This document shows, one piece after another, positions 1-7,459 of a stretch of DNA of 13,345 bases. The notes beneath the pieces were generated by a model. The model was not told where the DNA came from, ran no database searches, and saw only the letters and a list, made by a program, of their open reading frames with translations. This DNA comes from CBDTTM01 sp965363355 (GTDB taxonomy: Bacteria > Bacillota > Negativicutes > Selenomonadales > Selenomonadaceae). The position numbers and the translations under genes were made by a program. The stretch is from contig CBDTTM010000051.1 in assembly GCA_965363355.1 (NCBI GenBank), positions 1 to 13,345 of the forward strand. Direction: 5' to 3'. How positions within the stretch are numbered: the first letter of the stretch is position 1; each line of letters begins with the position of its first letter.

Positions 1-1307
1 TTGAATTTTCAAGGTACACAGGTTATTTCACAACTGCGAAGTTTGAGTATGTAAGCTATAAGTTGGTGAAGACACTGGGGGGAAACAAGTATTCAAGGAT
101 TTTGGTGATGAGCATTGTTTTGTTTGCACCATATTTTACAGCAATAGATTCAGTTTATACGTACGATACGTTTAATAAGTTTTTTTGGTTGCTGTGCAGT
201 TATTGGATGGTTCGGTTACTCCAAACAGAAGACAGCAGGTATTGGCTGCTAGTGGGAATTACGGTTGGTTTAGGGCTATTGTTTAAAATTACAATAATAA
301 GTTTGATATTTTCGTGGTTCGTTGGACTTTTGCTTACATCTAAGCGCAGATTGCTCTTAAAAAAAGAAATGTTTTTTGGGGTTTTTCTAACGTTGCTCCT
401 TGTATCGCCGTATTTATTTTGGCAGATACAACATCAATTCATTACTTTTGAGTATATGGGGAATTATTCAAATAAAATCACGGAATTTTCATTTTTAACT
501 TATATTGCCGAACAAAACATCAATTTAAATCCGATCGTTTTGCCTTTGTGGGCCGGTGGTCTATATTATTTTTTATTTGGTCCCCAATATCGGCTATATC
601 AGAGTGCAGGATTGACTTATATCAGTTTATTGATGGTTAGCTTTTTTATGAAAGGTAAGGCAGATTTTATTATGCCCTATTATGTTGTATTGTTAGCTGG
701 TGGCTGCATATGGCTTGAAGGCATTTTGAAAAAAGAATGTTATTATTATGTGAGGCCAGTTTTTTTGTCTTTGGTATTATTTAGCGGAATTTGCTTGTTG
801 CCAATGGCGCGTCCAATTCTCCCTGTTGATACATTCATCCGTTATTATGGAGAAGCAAGTACTAAAGATAATGCTGAGCGAAAGGTTTTGGCGCATTTGC
901 CACAATTTTATGCAGACCGATTTGGATGGGAAGAAATGGCAAATAAAGTTGCACATATATATTATGCGTTACCAGCATCAGAACAGCAAAAGGTATGTGT
1001 TTTGACAAGAAACTATGGAGAGGCTGGTGCAGTTAATTATTATGAAGAAAAACAGCACCTTCCATTGCGGGCGGTAAGCGGTCATAATCAGTATTATATT
1101 TGGGGACCGGGAAATTATGATGGCGAGATTGTAATTGCAATAGGATTCACAGAAGAAAATCTGCAAAAATTATACCGTCAAGTTGAAGAAGTAGAAACAT
1201 TGAACAATTCTTATATGATGCCATATGAGCTTGCACATGGCATTTATTTATGTCGCAGTCCTTTCGTCAGCTTTCAGAATATGTCGTGGTTCAAGTGGTT
1301 GAATTAG
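1..1307 (+). CDS. Glycosyltransferase family 39 (PMT_2/ArnT-like) membrane protein, 5' end outside window
   Basis: The reading frame is open from base 3 with no stop, so the TTG at 63 is an internal Leu codon and the gene begins left of the window. About 434 residues are visible. Alternating hydrophobic segments cover most of the first 260 residues. The stretches ending YTYDTFNKFFW, GLGLLFKITIISL and SPYLFWQIQHQF are typical of the middle of GT39 proteins. The soluble C-terminal part carries the family's ADRFGWEEMA, NYGEAGAVNYY and SGHNQYYIWGPGNYDGE blocks. GT39 enzymes move a sugar from a polyprenyl-phosphate carrier to a lipid, protein or glycan on the outer face of the membrane. The acidic catalytic residues lie in the first periplasmic loop and are therefore not visible, and the acceptor cannot be told. 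No terminator follows within the 40 bases after the stop. Confidence 0.85.
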   Translation, partial: EFSRYTGYFTTAKFEYVSYKLVKTLGGNKYSRILVMSIVLFAPYFTAIDSVYTYDTFNKFFWLLCSYWMVRLLQTEDSRYWLLVGITVGLGLLFKITIISLIFSWFVGLLLTSKRRLLLKKEMFFGVFLTLLLVSPYLFWQIQHQFITFEYMGNYSNKITEFSFLTYIAEQNINLNPIVLPLWAGGLYYFLFGPQYRLYQSAGLTYISLLMVSFFMKGKADFIMPYYVVLLAGGCIWLEGILKKECYYYVRPVFLSLVLFSGICLLPMARPILPVDTFIRYYGEASTKDNAERKVLAHLPQFYADRFGWEEMANKVAHIYYALPASEQQKVCVLTRNYGEAGAVNYYEEKQHLPLRAVSGHNQYYIWGPGNYDGEIVIAIGFTEENLQKLYRQVEEVETLNNSYMMPYELAHGIYLCRSPFVSFQNMSWFKWLN

Positions 1308-1348
1308 TAGGTTGGCTTTGTAAAAACGAACAGGAGATTTTGATGAGT

Positions 1349-1376
1349 TTGTCATTAAGATGTTTTTGTTTATAAA
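1349..1376 (+). promoter_or_regulatory. Promoter of the REC-GGDEF gene
   Basis: TTGTCA (1349-1354) and TATAAA (1371-1376) are separated by 16 bases. This is a good sigma-70/SigA match. It predicts a transcript start near 1383 and an untranslated leader of about 85 bases. Confidence 0.55.
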
Positions 1377-1429
1377 GGATTTAACAGAAAATTATAGAAA
1401 GGAACATATAACAAGTTTTTGGCTTAACC

Positions 1430-1462
1430 GGGACTTTTCCCTGAAAATAAAGGGAAAGGAGG
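1430..1462 (+). promoter_or_regulatory. Competing hairpins over the ribosome binding site of the REC-GGDEF gene
   Basis: TTTCCCT (1436-1442) pairs perfectly with AGGGAAA (1451-1457) around an 8-base loop. With G-U and C-G extensions to 1434/1459 the stem reaches into the GGAGG ribosome binding site at 1458-1462. The upstream GGGA (1430-1433) can instead pair with TCCC (1438-1441), which would free the ribosome binding site. The pairings are seen in the sequence; a regulatory effect is inference. Confidence 0.3.
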
Positions 1463-1469
1463 AAATGAG

Positions 1470-2372
1470 ATGCCGTGGAATAGAGAAAAGCCATTGATAA
1501 TGATTGCCGATGATGACAATCTCACAAGGACACTTATAGCTAATCTTTTAAAAAAAGAAAAATACAGTGTCATCGAAGCGAAAAACGGAAATGAAGTCTT
1601 GTCTTTATTTGAAAGGGTGTTGCCAGACATTCTTTTGTTGAATATTATTATGCCGGAAAAAGATGGGCTGGTTACCTGCCGTGAGTTAAGAGAAGCTGTC
1701 TATGGGCAGCATGTGCCTATTTTGATGATAACGGTTTTGGATAGTGATGAAGCGATTGAAGAAGCCTTTGCGGCTGGGGCTGATGATTATATAAAAAAAC
1801 CAATCAATGGACTGGTATTAAAACATCGGGTACGGCGTTTGCTGGAAACAGAAGGGTATAGAAAAAAACTAGAAATGAACGCAGCGCGAGATTTTCTGAC
1901 GGGGTGTCTCAATAGGAGAGCATTTACGGAGCGATTGGTGGCAGAGCTGCATAAGGCAACTGTCAAAAAATATGCAATTGGACTTATTTTGTGTGATTTG
2001 GATGATTTTAAAGGGATAAATGACACGTTTGGACATAGTGTCGGAGATATGGTGCTGAAGATGTTTGTGGAAGTTCTCAATTATCGTTTTGGTAAATATG
2101 GCTTCGTAGGAAGGCATGGCGGGGATGAGTTCATAATCTGTCTGCCCAAAACGACGTTGGTGGTACTAGAAATTCTGGTTCAAATGACTCGGATGATGAT
2201 CCAGGAAAAATCAATCATGATCAATGACAATAAGGTGAGTTTTTCAAGCAGCTTTGGAATTGCCTTGATGGGCCATGAAAAAATAGATTCTTACTTGGCA
2301 GACGAAGATGTAGTTGCTGATTTGATTACATTGGCGGATAATAATCTGTATTTGGCAAAAGAGGATAAATAG
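1470..2372 (+). CDS. Response regulator with REC and GGDEF domains (diguanylate cyclase, PleD/WspR-like)
   Basis: This 300-residue cytoplasmic protein should make cyclic di-GMP from two GTP. The receiver domain (about 8-125) keeps the acidic pair D14/D15, T88 and K110. The phosphorylated Asp is replaced by Asn58 in the LLLNIIMPEKDG block. The GGDEF domain (about 138-300) has the DFLTGCLNRR entry motif, the metal-binding D176, NDTFGHSVGD and an intact active-site GGDEF at 217-221, so it looks catalytically competent. The inhibitory RxxD site six residues before GGDEF is missing (G208 and G211 stand at the R and D places). The ATG has AGGAGG seven bases upstream. It has its own promoter and ends before a strong terminator, so it appears monocistronic. 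The fold assignment is secure; how the protein is switched is unclear because of Asn58. Confidence 0.93.
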   Translation: MPWNREKPLIMIADDDNLTRTLIANLLKKEKYSVIEAKNGNEVLSLFERVLPDILLLNIIMPEKDGLVTCRELREAVYGQHVPILMITVLDSDEAIEEAFAAGADDYIKKPINGLVLKHRVRRLLETEGYRKKLEMNAARDFLTGCLNRRAFTERLVAELHKATVKKYAIGLILCDLDDFKGINDTFGHSVGDMVLKMFVEVLNYRFGKYGFVGRHGGDEFIICLPKTTLVVLEILVQMTRMMIQEKSIMINDNKVSFSSSFGIALMGHEKIDSYLADEDVVADLITLADNNLYLAKEDK

Positions 2373-2419
2373 TTTAAATTTTGAGCAGAAAATATAGGAC
2401 TTGGATTTTGTAGATACGG

Positions 2420-2480
2420 ACAAAAACGGACCTCGAAAGTTAGATTTTATAGAGTCTAACTTTCGAAGGTCCGTTTTTGT
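2420..2480. terminator. Bidirectional terminator between convergent genes (repeat family copy 1)
   Basis: A stem of about 25 base pairs (2420-2444 with 2455-2480, one unpaired A on the right arm, 10-base loop) is flanked by AAAAA on the left and TTTTT on the right. It can therefore end transcription from both the REC-GGDEF gene and the cystine symporter gene. Its core (GGACCTC, variable bases, GTTAG) recurs in the hairpin at 9394-9436. Confidence 0.9.
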
Positions 2481-2502
2481 TTGTGGGATTTGTGGCTAGA
2501 TA

Positions 2503-3852
2503 TTAAACTGTTTTATCTGCTGCGTTGGTCAAGCGTTCAGTCAAAAGTGCTGTGACCATAGCATCACTTACATTGAGGGCTGTGCGTCCCATATCAATCA
2601 GTGGTTCTATAGCAATGAGCAAGCCAACGAGTCCGACGGGAAGTCCCATGGTAGATAAGACTACCAGTGCGGCAAAGGTAGCCCCGCCGCCTACACCGGC
2701 GATGCCGAGAGAGCCGAGCGCTGTTACTAAGACCAATTTAATCAAAAATGGTGCAGTGAAGGGATCTATTCCGACGGTTGGTGCAATCATTACGGCGAGC
2801 ATGGCTGGATAAACACCAGCGCAGCCATTTTGACCGATGCTGATGCCAAAAGATGCTGCGAGATTAGCAATCCCCTTGGATACACCAAGCTTTGTTTCTA
2901 GTGCATGCACGGTAAGTGGCAAGGTTCCGGCACTCGTTCTAGACATGAAAGCAAAGGAGAGAACCGGGAAGGCTTCTTTTATATAATGGATTGGATTATA
3001 TTTGGCCAAGACCAAAAGAAGCAGATGGACAAGAAACATCAGGAAGATTGCAGTGTAAGAAGCAGCTACAAAAGAAATGAGCTTTAAGATGCTTTCAACA
3101 TTGCTGGTAGCAATGAATTTTGCAATCAAGACTAAAATACTGTATGGGGTGATTTTGAGAATGAACTCAACAAATTCCATCACAATATCTTGAATAGCTA
3201 AAGTCGCCTTTGACAAAAACTCAGCTGTTTCTGGTTTATACTGACGAATTTTCAAGATACTGATGCCGATCAGAGCGGCAATGAATACAACCGATAAGGT
3301 GTCTGAGCTGCCTTGTCCGCTAAACGCAGCAAAAACATTTGTTGGAATGATTTCAATCAACTGTTCTTGGATGCTTTTTGCATTGAAGCCAGTAAGCTTG
3401 GTTTCTATTTTCTGAGAGGCTCCGAGCTCTGCATCACCAGCAGGCATTCCAACTGCAGAAAGACCGTAGCCAAGTGCCGATCCGGCACCAATGGAGGCAG
3501 CGATCACCGTCGTGAACAATAAGATGCCAATGATGAGGAGCCCTGTGGTGCGAAAGGTTTTGACATCTTTGATCTGCAAAATCGAAGAGATGATTGAAAC
3601 GAGCACAAGTGGCGTGACGACGAGTTTCAACAACCGAACATAACCATAGGCTACGAGGTTGAGCCAAGTCATGGTTTCGTCGATGATAGGAGACTTGATT
3701 CCGTAAAAAATTTGATAGCCAGCGCCAACGAGGATACCGAATATCAGGCCGAACAATATACGAGTTCCAAAAGAGATTCCTTTTTTCTCGGAGAAATATA
3801 ATCCGAGAAACAAAATTAAAACAATAAAAACGTTAAAGAAAACCATAGTCAT
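2503..3852 (-). CDS. tcyP: L-cystine:cation symporter of the TcyP type (DAACS/SLC1 family)
   Basis: The protein of 447-449 residues has the full length of Bacillus TcyP and resembles it closely along its whole length, as judged from memory. It should import L-cystine across the membrane with a cation. The family landmarks are present: the serine-rich hairpin SRTSAGTLP (304-312), SIGQNGCAGVYPA (338-350), GVGGGATFAALVVLST (386-401) and PLIDMGRTALNVSD (417-430). About eight hydrophobic segments are visible. Two start codons are possible. The ATG at 3852 lies only three bases from AAGGA, whereas the ATG at 3846 lies nine bases from it and is the more likely true start. The gene is monocistronic, with its own promoter, divergent from tetR and convergent with the REC-GGDEF gene. 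Related dicarboxylate or glutamate transporters are less similar in the NGCAG region. Confidence 0.88.
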   Translation of the reverse strand: MTMVFFNVFIVLILFLGLYFSEKKGISFGTRILFGLIFGILVGAGYQIFYGIKSPIIDETMTWLNLVAYGYVRLLKLVVTPLVLVSIISSILQIKDVKTFRTTGLLIIGILLFTTVIAASIGAGSALGYGLSAVGMPAGDAELGASQKIETKLTGFNAKSIQEQLIEIIPTNVFAAFSGQGSSDTLSVVFIAALIGISILKIRQYKPETAEFLSKATLAIQDIVMEFVEFILKITPYSILVLIAKFIATSNVESILKLISFVAASYTAIFLMFLVHLLLLVLAKYNPIHYIKEAFPVLSFAFMSRTSAGTLPLTVHALETKLGVSKGIANLAASFGISIGQNGCAGVYPAMLAVMIAPTVGIDPFTAPFLIKLVLVTALGSLGIAGVGGGATFAALVVLSTMGLPVGLVGLLIAIEPLIDMGRTALNVSDAMVTALLTERLTNAADKTV

Positions 3853-3879
3853 ACATCCTTTTTTATTTATGATGGGTTT

Positions 3880-3908
3880 AATATATCATAATGGAAAAGA
3901 AACGTCAA
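3880..3908 (-). promoter_or_regulatory. Promoter of the tcyP-type gene
   Basis: On the minus strand TTGACG (3903-3908) and TATATT (3880-3885) are separated by 17 bases. The predicted transcript start lies about 25 bases before the start codon. I see no S-box, T-box or other known riboswitch in this short leader. Confidence 0.6.
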
Positions 3909-3951
3909 TAAAACATAGATGAAAACTAAGGATTAAAAAGTACTTTTCTTG

Positions 3952-3980
3952 TAGACAACTAACATGATTAGTTTTATAAT
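3952..3980 (+). promoter_or_regulatory. Promoter of the tetR-MFS operon
   Basis: TAGACA (3952-3957) and a perfect TATAAT (3975-3980) are separated by 17 bases. The predicted transcript start is near 3987, about 30 bases before the tetR start codon. Confidence 0.65.
3957..3973. promoter_or_regulatory. Palindromic operator, probably for the TetR-family repressor
   Basis: AACTAA (3957-3962) and TTAGTT (3968-3973) form a perfect inverted repeat with a five-base centre. The repeat fills the spacer between the -35 and -10 boxes of the tetR promoter. A dimeric repressor bound here would block RNA polymerase, which is the usual autoregulation of tetR-efflux operons. The tcyP promoter is about 50 bases away and should not be directly occluded. 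Confidence 0.6.
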
Positions 3981-4015
3981 GGCTATTGTAAGTTTTGTGA
4001 AACAGGAGGGAAATT

Positions 4016-4570
4016 ATGCGTGCTGGTTTGAATTTTGAAAAAATAATCGAAGCAGCGGCTTCGATTGCCGATCACGATGGACTAGATAATGTGACTTTGA
4101 CTGCGGTGGCAAAAGTGCTCAATGTGAGAAAGCCATCACTTTATAATCATGTAGATGGATTGGCTGAACTGCGAAAAGGTTTGACGATTTTTTCTATTCG
4201 CGAATTGAAAAGTAAAATCAGTTCTGCTGCAATCGGTAAAGCGAAAGAAGATGCGATCCTAGCGATTGCGGAAGCCTATCGAACCTTTGCACATGAACGG
4301 CCAGGGCTGTACAGAGCAACGGTACTGATATCAGGCCGTTCCGATGAAGAAGTGAGGCAAGAAATCCATAGTTTGATGCAGGTGATGGAGGTCGTGTTGG
4401 CGGCCTACGCGCTCAATGATGAAGATCGTATACATGCACTTCGAGGTTTGAGAAGTGTAATGCATGGGTTTGTTGCATTGGAGGCTGCGGGCTGGTTTAC
4501 GCAGGATTTAGCGAAGGAAAAAAGTTATCATCAATTGATTGATACTTTTATTCGAGGATTAGAGTCTTGA
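4016..4570 (+). CDS. TetR/AcrR-family transcriptional repressor
   Basis: This 184-residue protein is of normal TetR length. The N-terminal helix-turn-helix lies at about residues 27-46 (VTLTAVAKVLNVRKPSLYNH), preceded by the usual ASIADHDGLDN helix. The C-terminal ligand and dimer domain has RPGLYRATV (95-103) and LRSVMHGFVALEAAGWF (145-161), which match the WHG or TetR_C_33-like type. The ATG follows AGGAGGG by five bases. The gene sits 27 bases upstream of an MFS exporter in the same direction, under a promoter with a palindrome in its spacer. The natural reading is that it represses its own operon until a toxic compound binds. The ligand is not predictable from the sequence. Confidence 0.92.
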   Translation: MRAGLNFEKIIEAAASIADHDGLDNVTLTAVAKVLNVRKPSLYNHVDGLAELRKGLTIFSIRELKSKISSAAIGKAKEDAILAIAEAYRTFAHERPGLYRATVLISGRSDEEVRQEIHSLMQVMEVVLAAYALNDEDRIHALRGLRSVMHGFVALEAAGWFTQDLAKEKSYHQLIDTFIRGLES

Positions 4571-4597
4571 GTTTGTTTTAGGTAAGGGGATATTTTT

Positions 4598-5782
4598 ATG
4601 GAACTTTGGAAGAAAAATTTATGTATTTGTTGGGTAGGAACCTTTGCGACATCTTCTGGTTTAAGCCAGTTGGCACCGATTCTTCCTTTATATATCGAGC
4701 ATTTGGGGATAACGGATATTGCAGATGTAGAGATGTGGTCAGGACTTGCTTTTGGCATTACGGGCTTGATGATGGCATTTTTTTCCCCAATCTGGGGGCA
4801 AGCAGCGGATCGGTATGGCAGAAAGCCTATGCTGCTTAGGGCAAGCCTCGGGATGGCGTTGGTCATCAGTGCCATGGGCTTTGTCACGTCAGTACACCAG
4901 TTGGTTGGCCTGCGTTTGCTAATGGGCGTCATCTCAGGGTTTAATTCGGGTGCAATGACGCTGATTGCGACGCAGACACCGAAAAATCATGTAGGATGGG
5001 CACTTGGGACGCTCTCTACTGGAATGATAGGCGGATCGTTATTAGGTCCTTTGATTGGCGGATATCTCGCAGAAGCTGTGGGAATGCGCAGTGTATTTTT
5101 TTCTACGGGAATATTGCTGCTCGTCGCTTTTACCTTGACCTTATGTTTTGTGAAAGAAAAAATGGCAAAAGATCAGACGAAAGTTCTTAGTTCGCGTGAG
5201 GTTTGGTCTTTGATTGAGAATAAGAAAACATTGTTGGCAATGTTTTTGACAACGTATATTATGATGGTCGCATTGTTTTCAATTGAGCCGGTCATTACGG
5301 TTTATATTAGGCAGTTAATGGATGAAACTACGCATATTGCCTTGATTTCAGGAATGGTTTTTGCCGCATCGGGTTTAGCAAGCATGCTCGCCGCACCTTA
5401 TCTTGGCAAATTGTCGGATCGAATTGGCCCGCAGAAGGTCATGCTTGGCGGACTCATCGTCGCAGCGATTTTATTTATTCCGCAAGCGTTTGTCACAAAT
5501 GAATGGCAGTTATTGGTCCTGCGTTTTCTCGTGGGACTTGCTACCGGGGCGTTGCTTCCTTCTATCAACAGCTTGGTCAAACGAATAACTCCGGATAAGA
5601 TTACAGGAAGAATTTTTGGTTATAATCAATCCGCACAGTTTTTGGGTATGTTTAGTGGTTCATTGCTTGGCGGGCACGTATCTGCTTACTTTGGGCTGCA
5701 ATCCATCTTTTTTGTGACCAGTGCATTGTTGTTTTTCAATGCACTTTGGGTTTACTTTTATGTGATCAAGCAAATGAAATGA
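4598..5782 (+). CDS. MFS drug:proton antiporter, MdtG-like (DHA1 family)
   Basis: This is a 394-residue membrane protein with about 12 hydrophobic segments. MFS motif A is GQAADRYGRKPMLL (67-80), and the antiporter motif C is GMIGGSLLGPLIGG (142-155). A second motif-A-like block, GKLSDRIGPQK, opens the second half. From memory the blocks MWSGLAFGIT, LRASLGMALV, HVGWALGTLSTG and GRIFGYNQSAQFLG closely match E. coli MdtG, a proton-driven exporter linked to fosfomycin and deoxycholate tolerance. Substrate identity here is inference. It is the second gene of the tetR operon, translated from AAGGGG eight bases before the ATG, and the operon ends at the terminator at 5817-5855. Confidence 0.9.
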   Translation: MELWKKNLCICWVGTFATSSGLSQLAPILPLYIEHLGITDIADVEMWSGLAFGITGLMMAFFSPIWGQAADRYGRKPMLLRASLGMALVISAMGFVTSVHQLVGLRLLMGVISGFNSGAMTLIATQTPKNHVGWALGTLSTGMIGGSLLGPLIGGYLAEAVGMRSVFFSTGILLLVAFTLTLCFVKEKMAKDQTKVLSSREVWSLIENKKTLLAMFLTTYIMMVALFSIEPVITVYIRQLMDETTHIALISGMVFAASGLASMLAAPYLGKLSDRIGPQKVMLGGLIVAAILFIPQAFVTNEWQLLVLRFLVGLATGALLPSINSLVKRITPDKITGRIFGYNQSAQFLGMFSGSLLGGHVSAYFGLQSIFFVTSALLFFNALWVYFYVIKQMK

Positions 5783-5816
5783 TGTTTTTTAGTAGTAGAT
5801 AAAGTAGGATTTAATA

Positions 5817-5855
5817 AAAAATAGGAATGCTGCAAAAGGCAGCATTCCTATTTTT
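5817..5855. terminator. Bidirectional terminator between the MFS gene and the thrE-type gene
   Basis: A perfect 17-base-pair stem (5817-5833 with 5839-5855) has the loop AAAAG, with AAAAA at the left foot and TTTTT at the right foot. It serves both converging transcripts. Its sequence is unrelated to the terminators at 2420 and 9394. Confidence 0.92.
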
Positions 5856-5865
5856 ATCGAGCATG

Positions 5866-7206
5866 TTATTCTTTTTTTAGGGGAGAGCGTTTAGCTAAGA
5901 GTTCTTCCCAGTGCAATTGTTTGTTCTTTTCGATATAACGCCGGGCAAAAATATGTGGAAGCGTTGTTCCAATCGTGATACTGATGACGATGAGAATAGC
6001 TTCAACGCCATTTTGTATGGCGGCTATTAGGGCACTGGCATCTAAGGTCTTGATATTTAAAATGGCAAAAAGCAAACGATATAATAAAACGCCTGGTATC
6101 ATCGGGATAACTGAGGGGATGGTGATGACATGAACTGGCGTATGAAAATAATGGGCGGCCTTAAGGGCCATCAAACTGACAGCTGTTGCACCGATAAAAG
6201 AGCCTGTTGCTTGGCTGATGTTGAGTTCAAGGGCAAAAAAGTTACGCAAGCAAACGGAGATGACGCCACCGAGCGCTGCGATTGCAAGCAATCTGGGCGG
6301 TAGATTGAATATGATAGAGAATCCGGCAGCGGCAATAGCGGCTGCGATTGCATGAGAAAGATAAATGCTTGTCGGGGCAACGTTTAAAGATGTGAAAAAG
6401 TCCGGAACGTTTCCAAGTCGGATGGCAAGCACAATGCCAAAGGTCATGCCCCCGACGATGAGCAATGTGTTGATCGCACGCGTGGCACCAGAAACGATAT
6501 AATTATTGAGTAGGTCGTCGACTGAATTGATGAGCGGAATGCCTGGTACGATAAAGAGCGTACAGGCAATAAGTGGGTGCCAAGGTGTGGCCGAACCGGA
6601 AAAAAACTGGGTGAAATAAGCCAGAATCGTAGCGGTAAAAGCTGAGATAGAAATGCTGGCATAGGGATTGATGCCTAGATTATTGCAAAAACGGCGGAGA
6701 CCAAAAGCGATTGCTGCACAAAAAGCCGTGCAAAAAAAAGCAATCCAGTCACAGCCGAACAGTTTGCCAAAACCACCGCAAGCAAGACCGGCGCCTATAG
6801 CAGAAAGAAGAGCAGAATAATGGCGGTTGTGTTCTAATTTTTGTATGCGTTGAAGTTCAGCTTCATATTTTTCTAGGGAGTATTTTTCTTCCATAGCTCG
6901 CCAAGAAAGTTTACTGATTGCGGATATGATGGTCATGTTGATGCCGTGATGACGGCATTTGCGAAAGCTGGTATAGGAATGATCATCATCGCTCACATTG
7001 AGCATCAATGTCGTATACATGATATGAAGATGAATCTTTTCTTCAGAAATCCCCATAAAAGAGGCAGCCCGGCTCATGTCGCGGGCAATTCGATTGGTAT
7101 CGGCACCACTTTCCATTAATAATTGACCGGTATGCAATAATAGGTGGAGTTTATAACCAATTTTAGCATAGGGTTCTTGTAATATGTGTTCATCGTTTTT
7201 TGTCAT
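5866..7206 (-). CDS. Threonine/serine exporter family protein, fused ThrE form
   Basis: The 446-residue protein joins the two halves that E. coli encodes separately as YjjP and YjjB. The N-terminal soluble part carries ESGADTNRIARDM (32-44), the usual ThrE signature. About ten membrane segments follow. PGIPLINSVDDLLN (221-234) ends the first half, and the second half contains IPSVIPMIPGVLLYR (363-377). The family exports L-threonine, L-serine or, in the YjjPB case, succinate, so the substrate is open. An ATG 75 bases further upstream (7281) is in frame. I chose 7206 because AAGGAG lies nine bases before it, while 7281 has no ribosome binding site. It lies 253 bases downstream of the TauE-type gene on the same strand, too far to call an operon with certainty. 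Confidence 0.88.
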   Translation of the reverse strand: MTKNDEHILQEPYAKIGYKLHLLLHTGQLLMESGADTNRIARDMSRAASFMGISEEKIHLHIMYTTLMLNVSDDDHSYTSFRKCRHHGINMTIISAISKLSWRAMEEKYSLEKYEAELQRIQKLEHNRHYSALLSAIGAGLACGGFGKLFGCDWIAFFCTAFCAAIAFGLRRFCNNLGINPYASISISAFTATILAYFTQFFSGSATPWHPLIACTLFIVPGIPLINSVDDLLNNYIVSGATRAINTLLIVGGMTFGIVLAIRLGNVPDFFTSLNVAPTSIYLSHAIAAAIAAAGFSIIFNLPPRLLAIAALGGVISVCLRNFFALELNISQATGSFIGATAVSLMALKAAHYFHTPVHVITIPSVIPMIPGVLLYRLLFAILNIKTLDASALIAAIQNGVEAILIVISITIGTTLPHIFARRYIEKNKQLHWEELLAKRSPLKKE

Positions 7207-7459
7207 CGCGTCACACTCCTTTAGTCTAAGGGTAAAAGGATTATTATGATAAAGCCAATACTGTTTTTTCATGAGTATCATTACTTTTGACTATGATGAA
7301 CCGTTTGCATCTTTTTCTTGGGACGTATATACCATGATTTATAGGCGCAGGACGTTTTATTCGTCACAAATAGAAAATCTTGATAGGCAAAAATCGATAA
7401 ATCATATGGCAATCTGGGAATCTTGTGTGAAAATGGTAAAGTGTCAGTTCTTTTCTTGA
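7207..7459. other. Intergenic stretch between the TauE-type and ThrE-type genes
   Basis: I see no convincing terminator or promoter in these 253 bases. The only structure is an imperfect inverted repeat, CCATGATTTAT (7332-7342) with ATAAATCATATGG (7397-7409), separated by 54 bases. An open frame of 62 codons on the plus strand (7271-7459) has no ribosome binding site and no recognisable product. Confidence 0.4.

Noticed and set aside
63..65. TTG as the start codon of the GT39 gene
   Set aside because: The frame is open to the left edge and the upstream codons read as ordinary protein, so the TTG is internal and the gene is cut by the window.
1343..1375. Ten-codon leader peptide with AGGAG before it, upstream of the REC-GGDEF gene
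   Set aside because: It overlaps the predicted -35 and -10 boxes of that gene, so the transcript from this promoter would start after it.
1383..1469. c-di-GMP riboswitch in front of the cyclase gene
   Set aside because: The hairpins do not carry the conserved bases of either known c-di-GMP riboswitch class.
7271..7459. 62-codon plus-strand frame between the TauE-type and ThrE-type genes
   Set aside because: No ribosome binding site, no recognisable product, and its first bases overlap the in-frame upstream extension of the ThrE frame.
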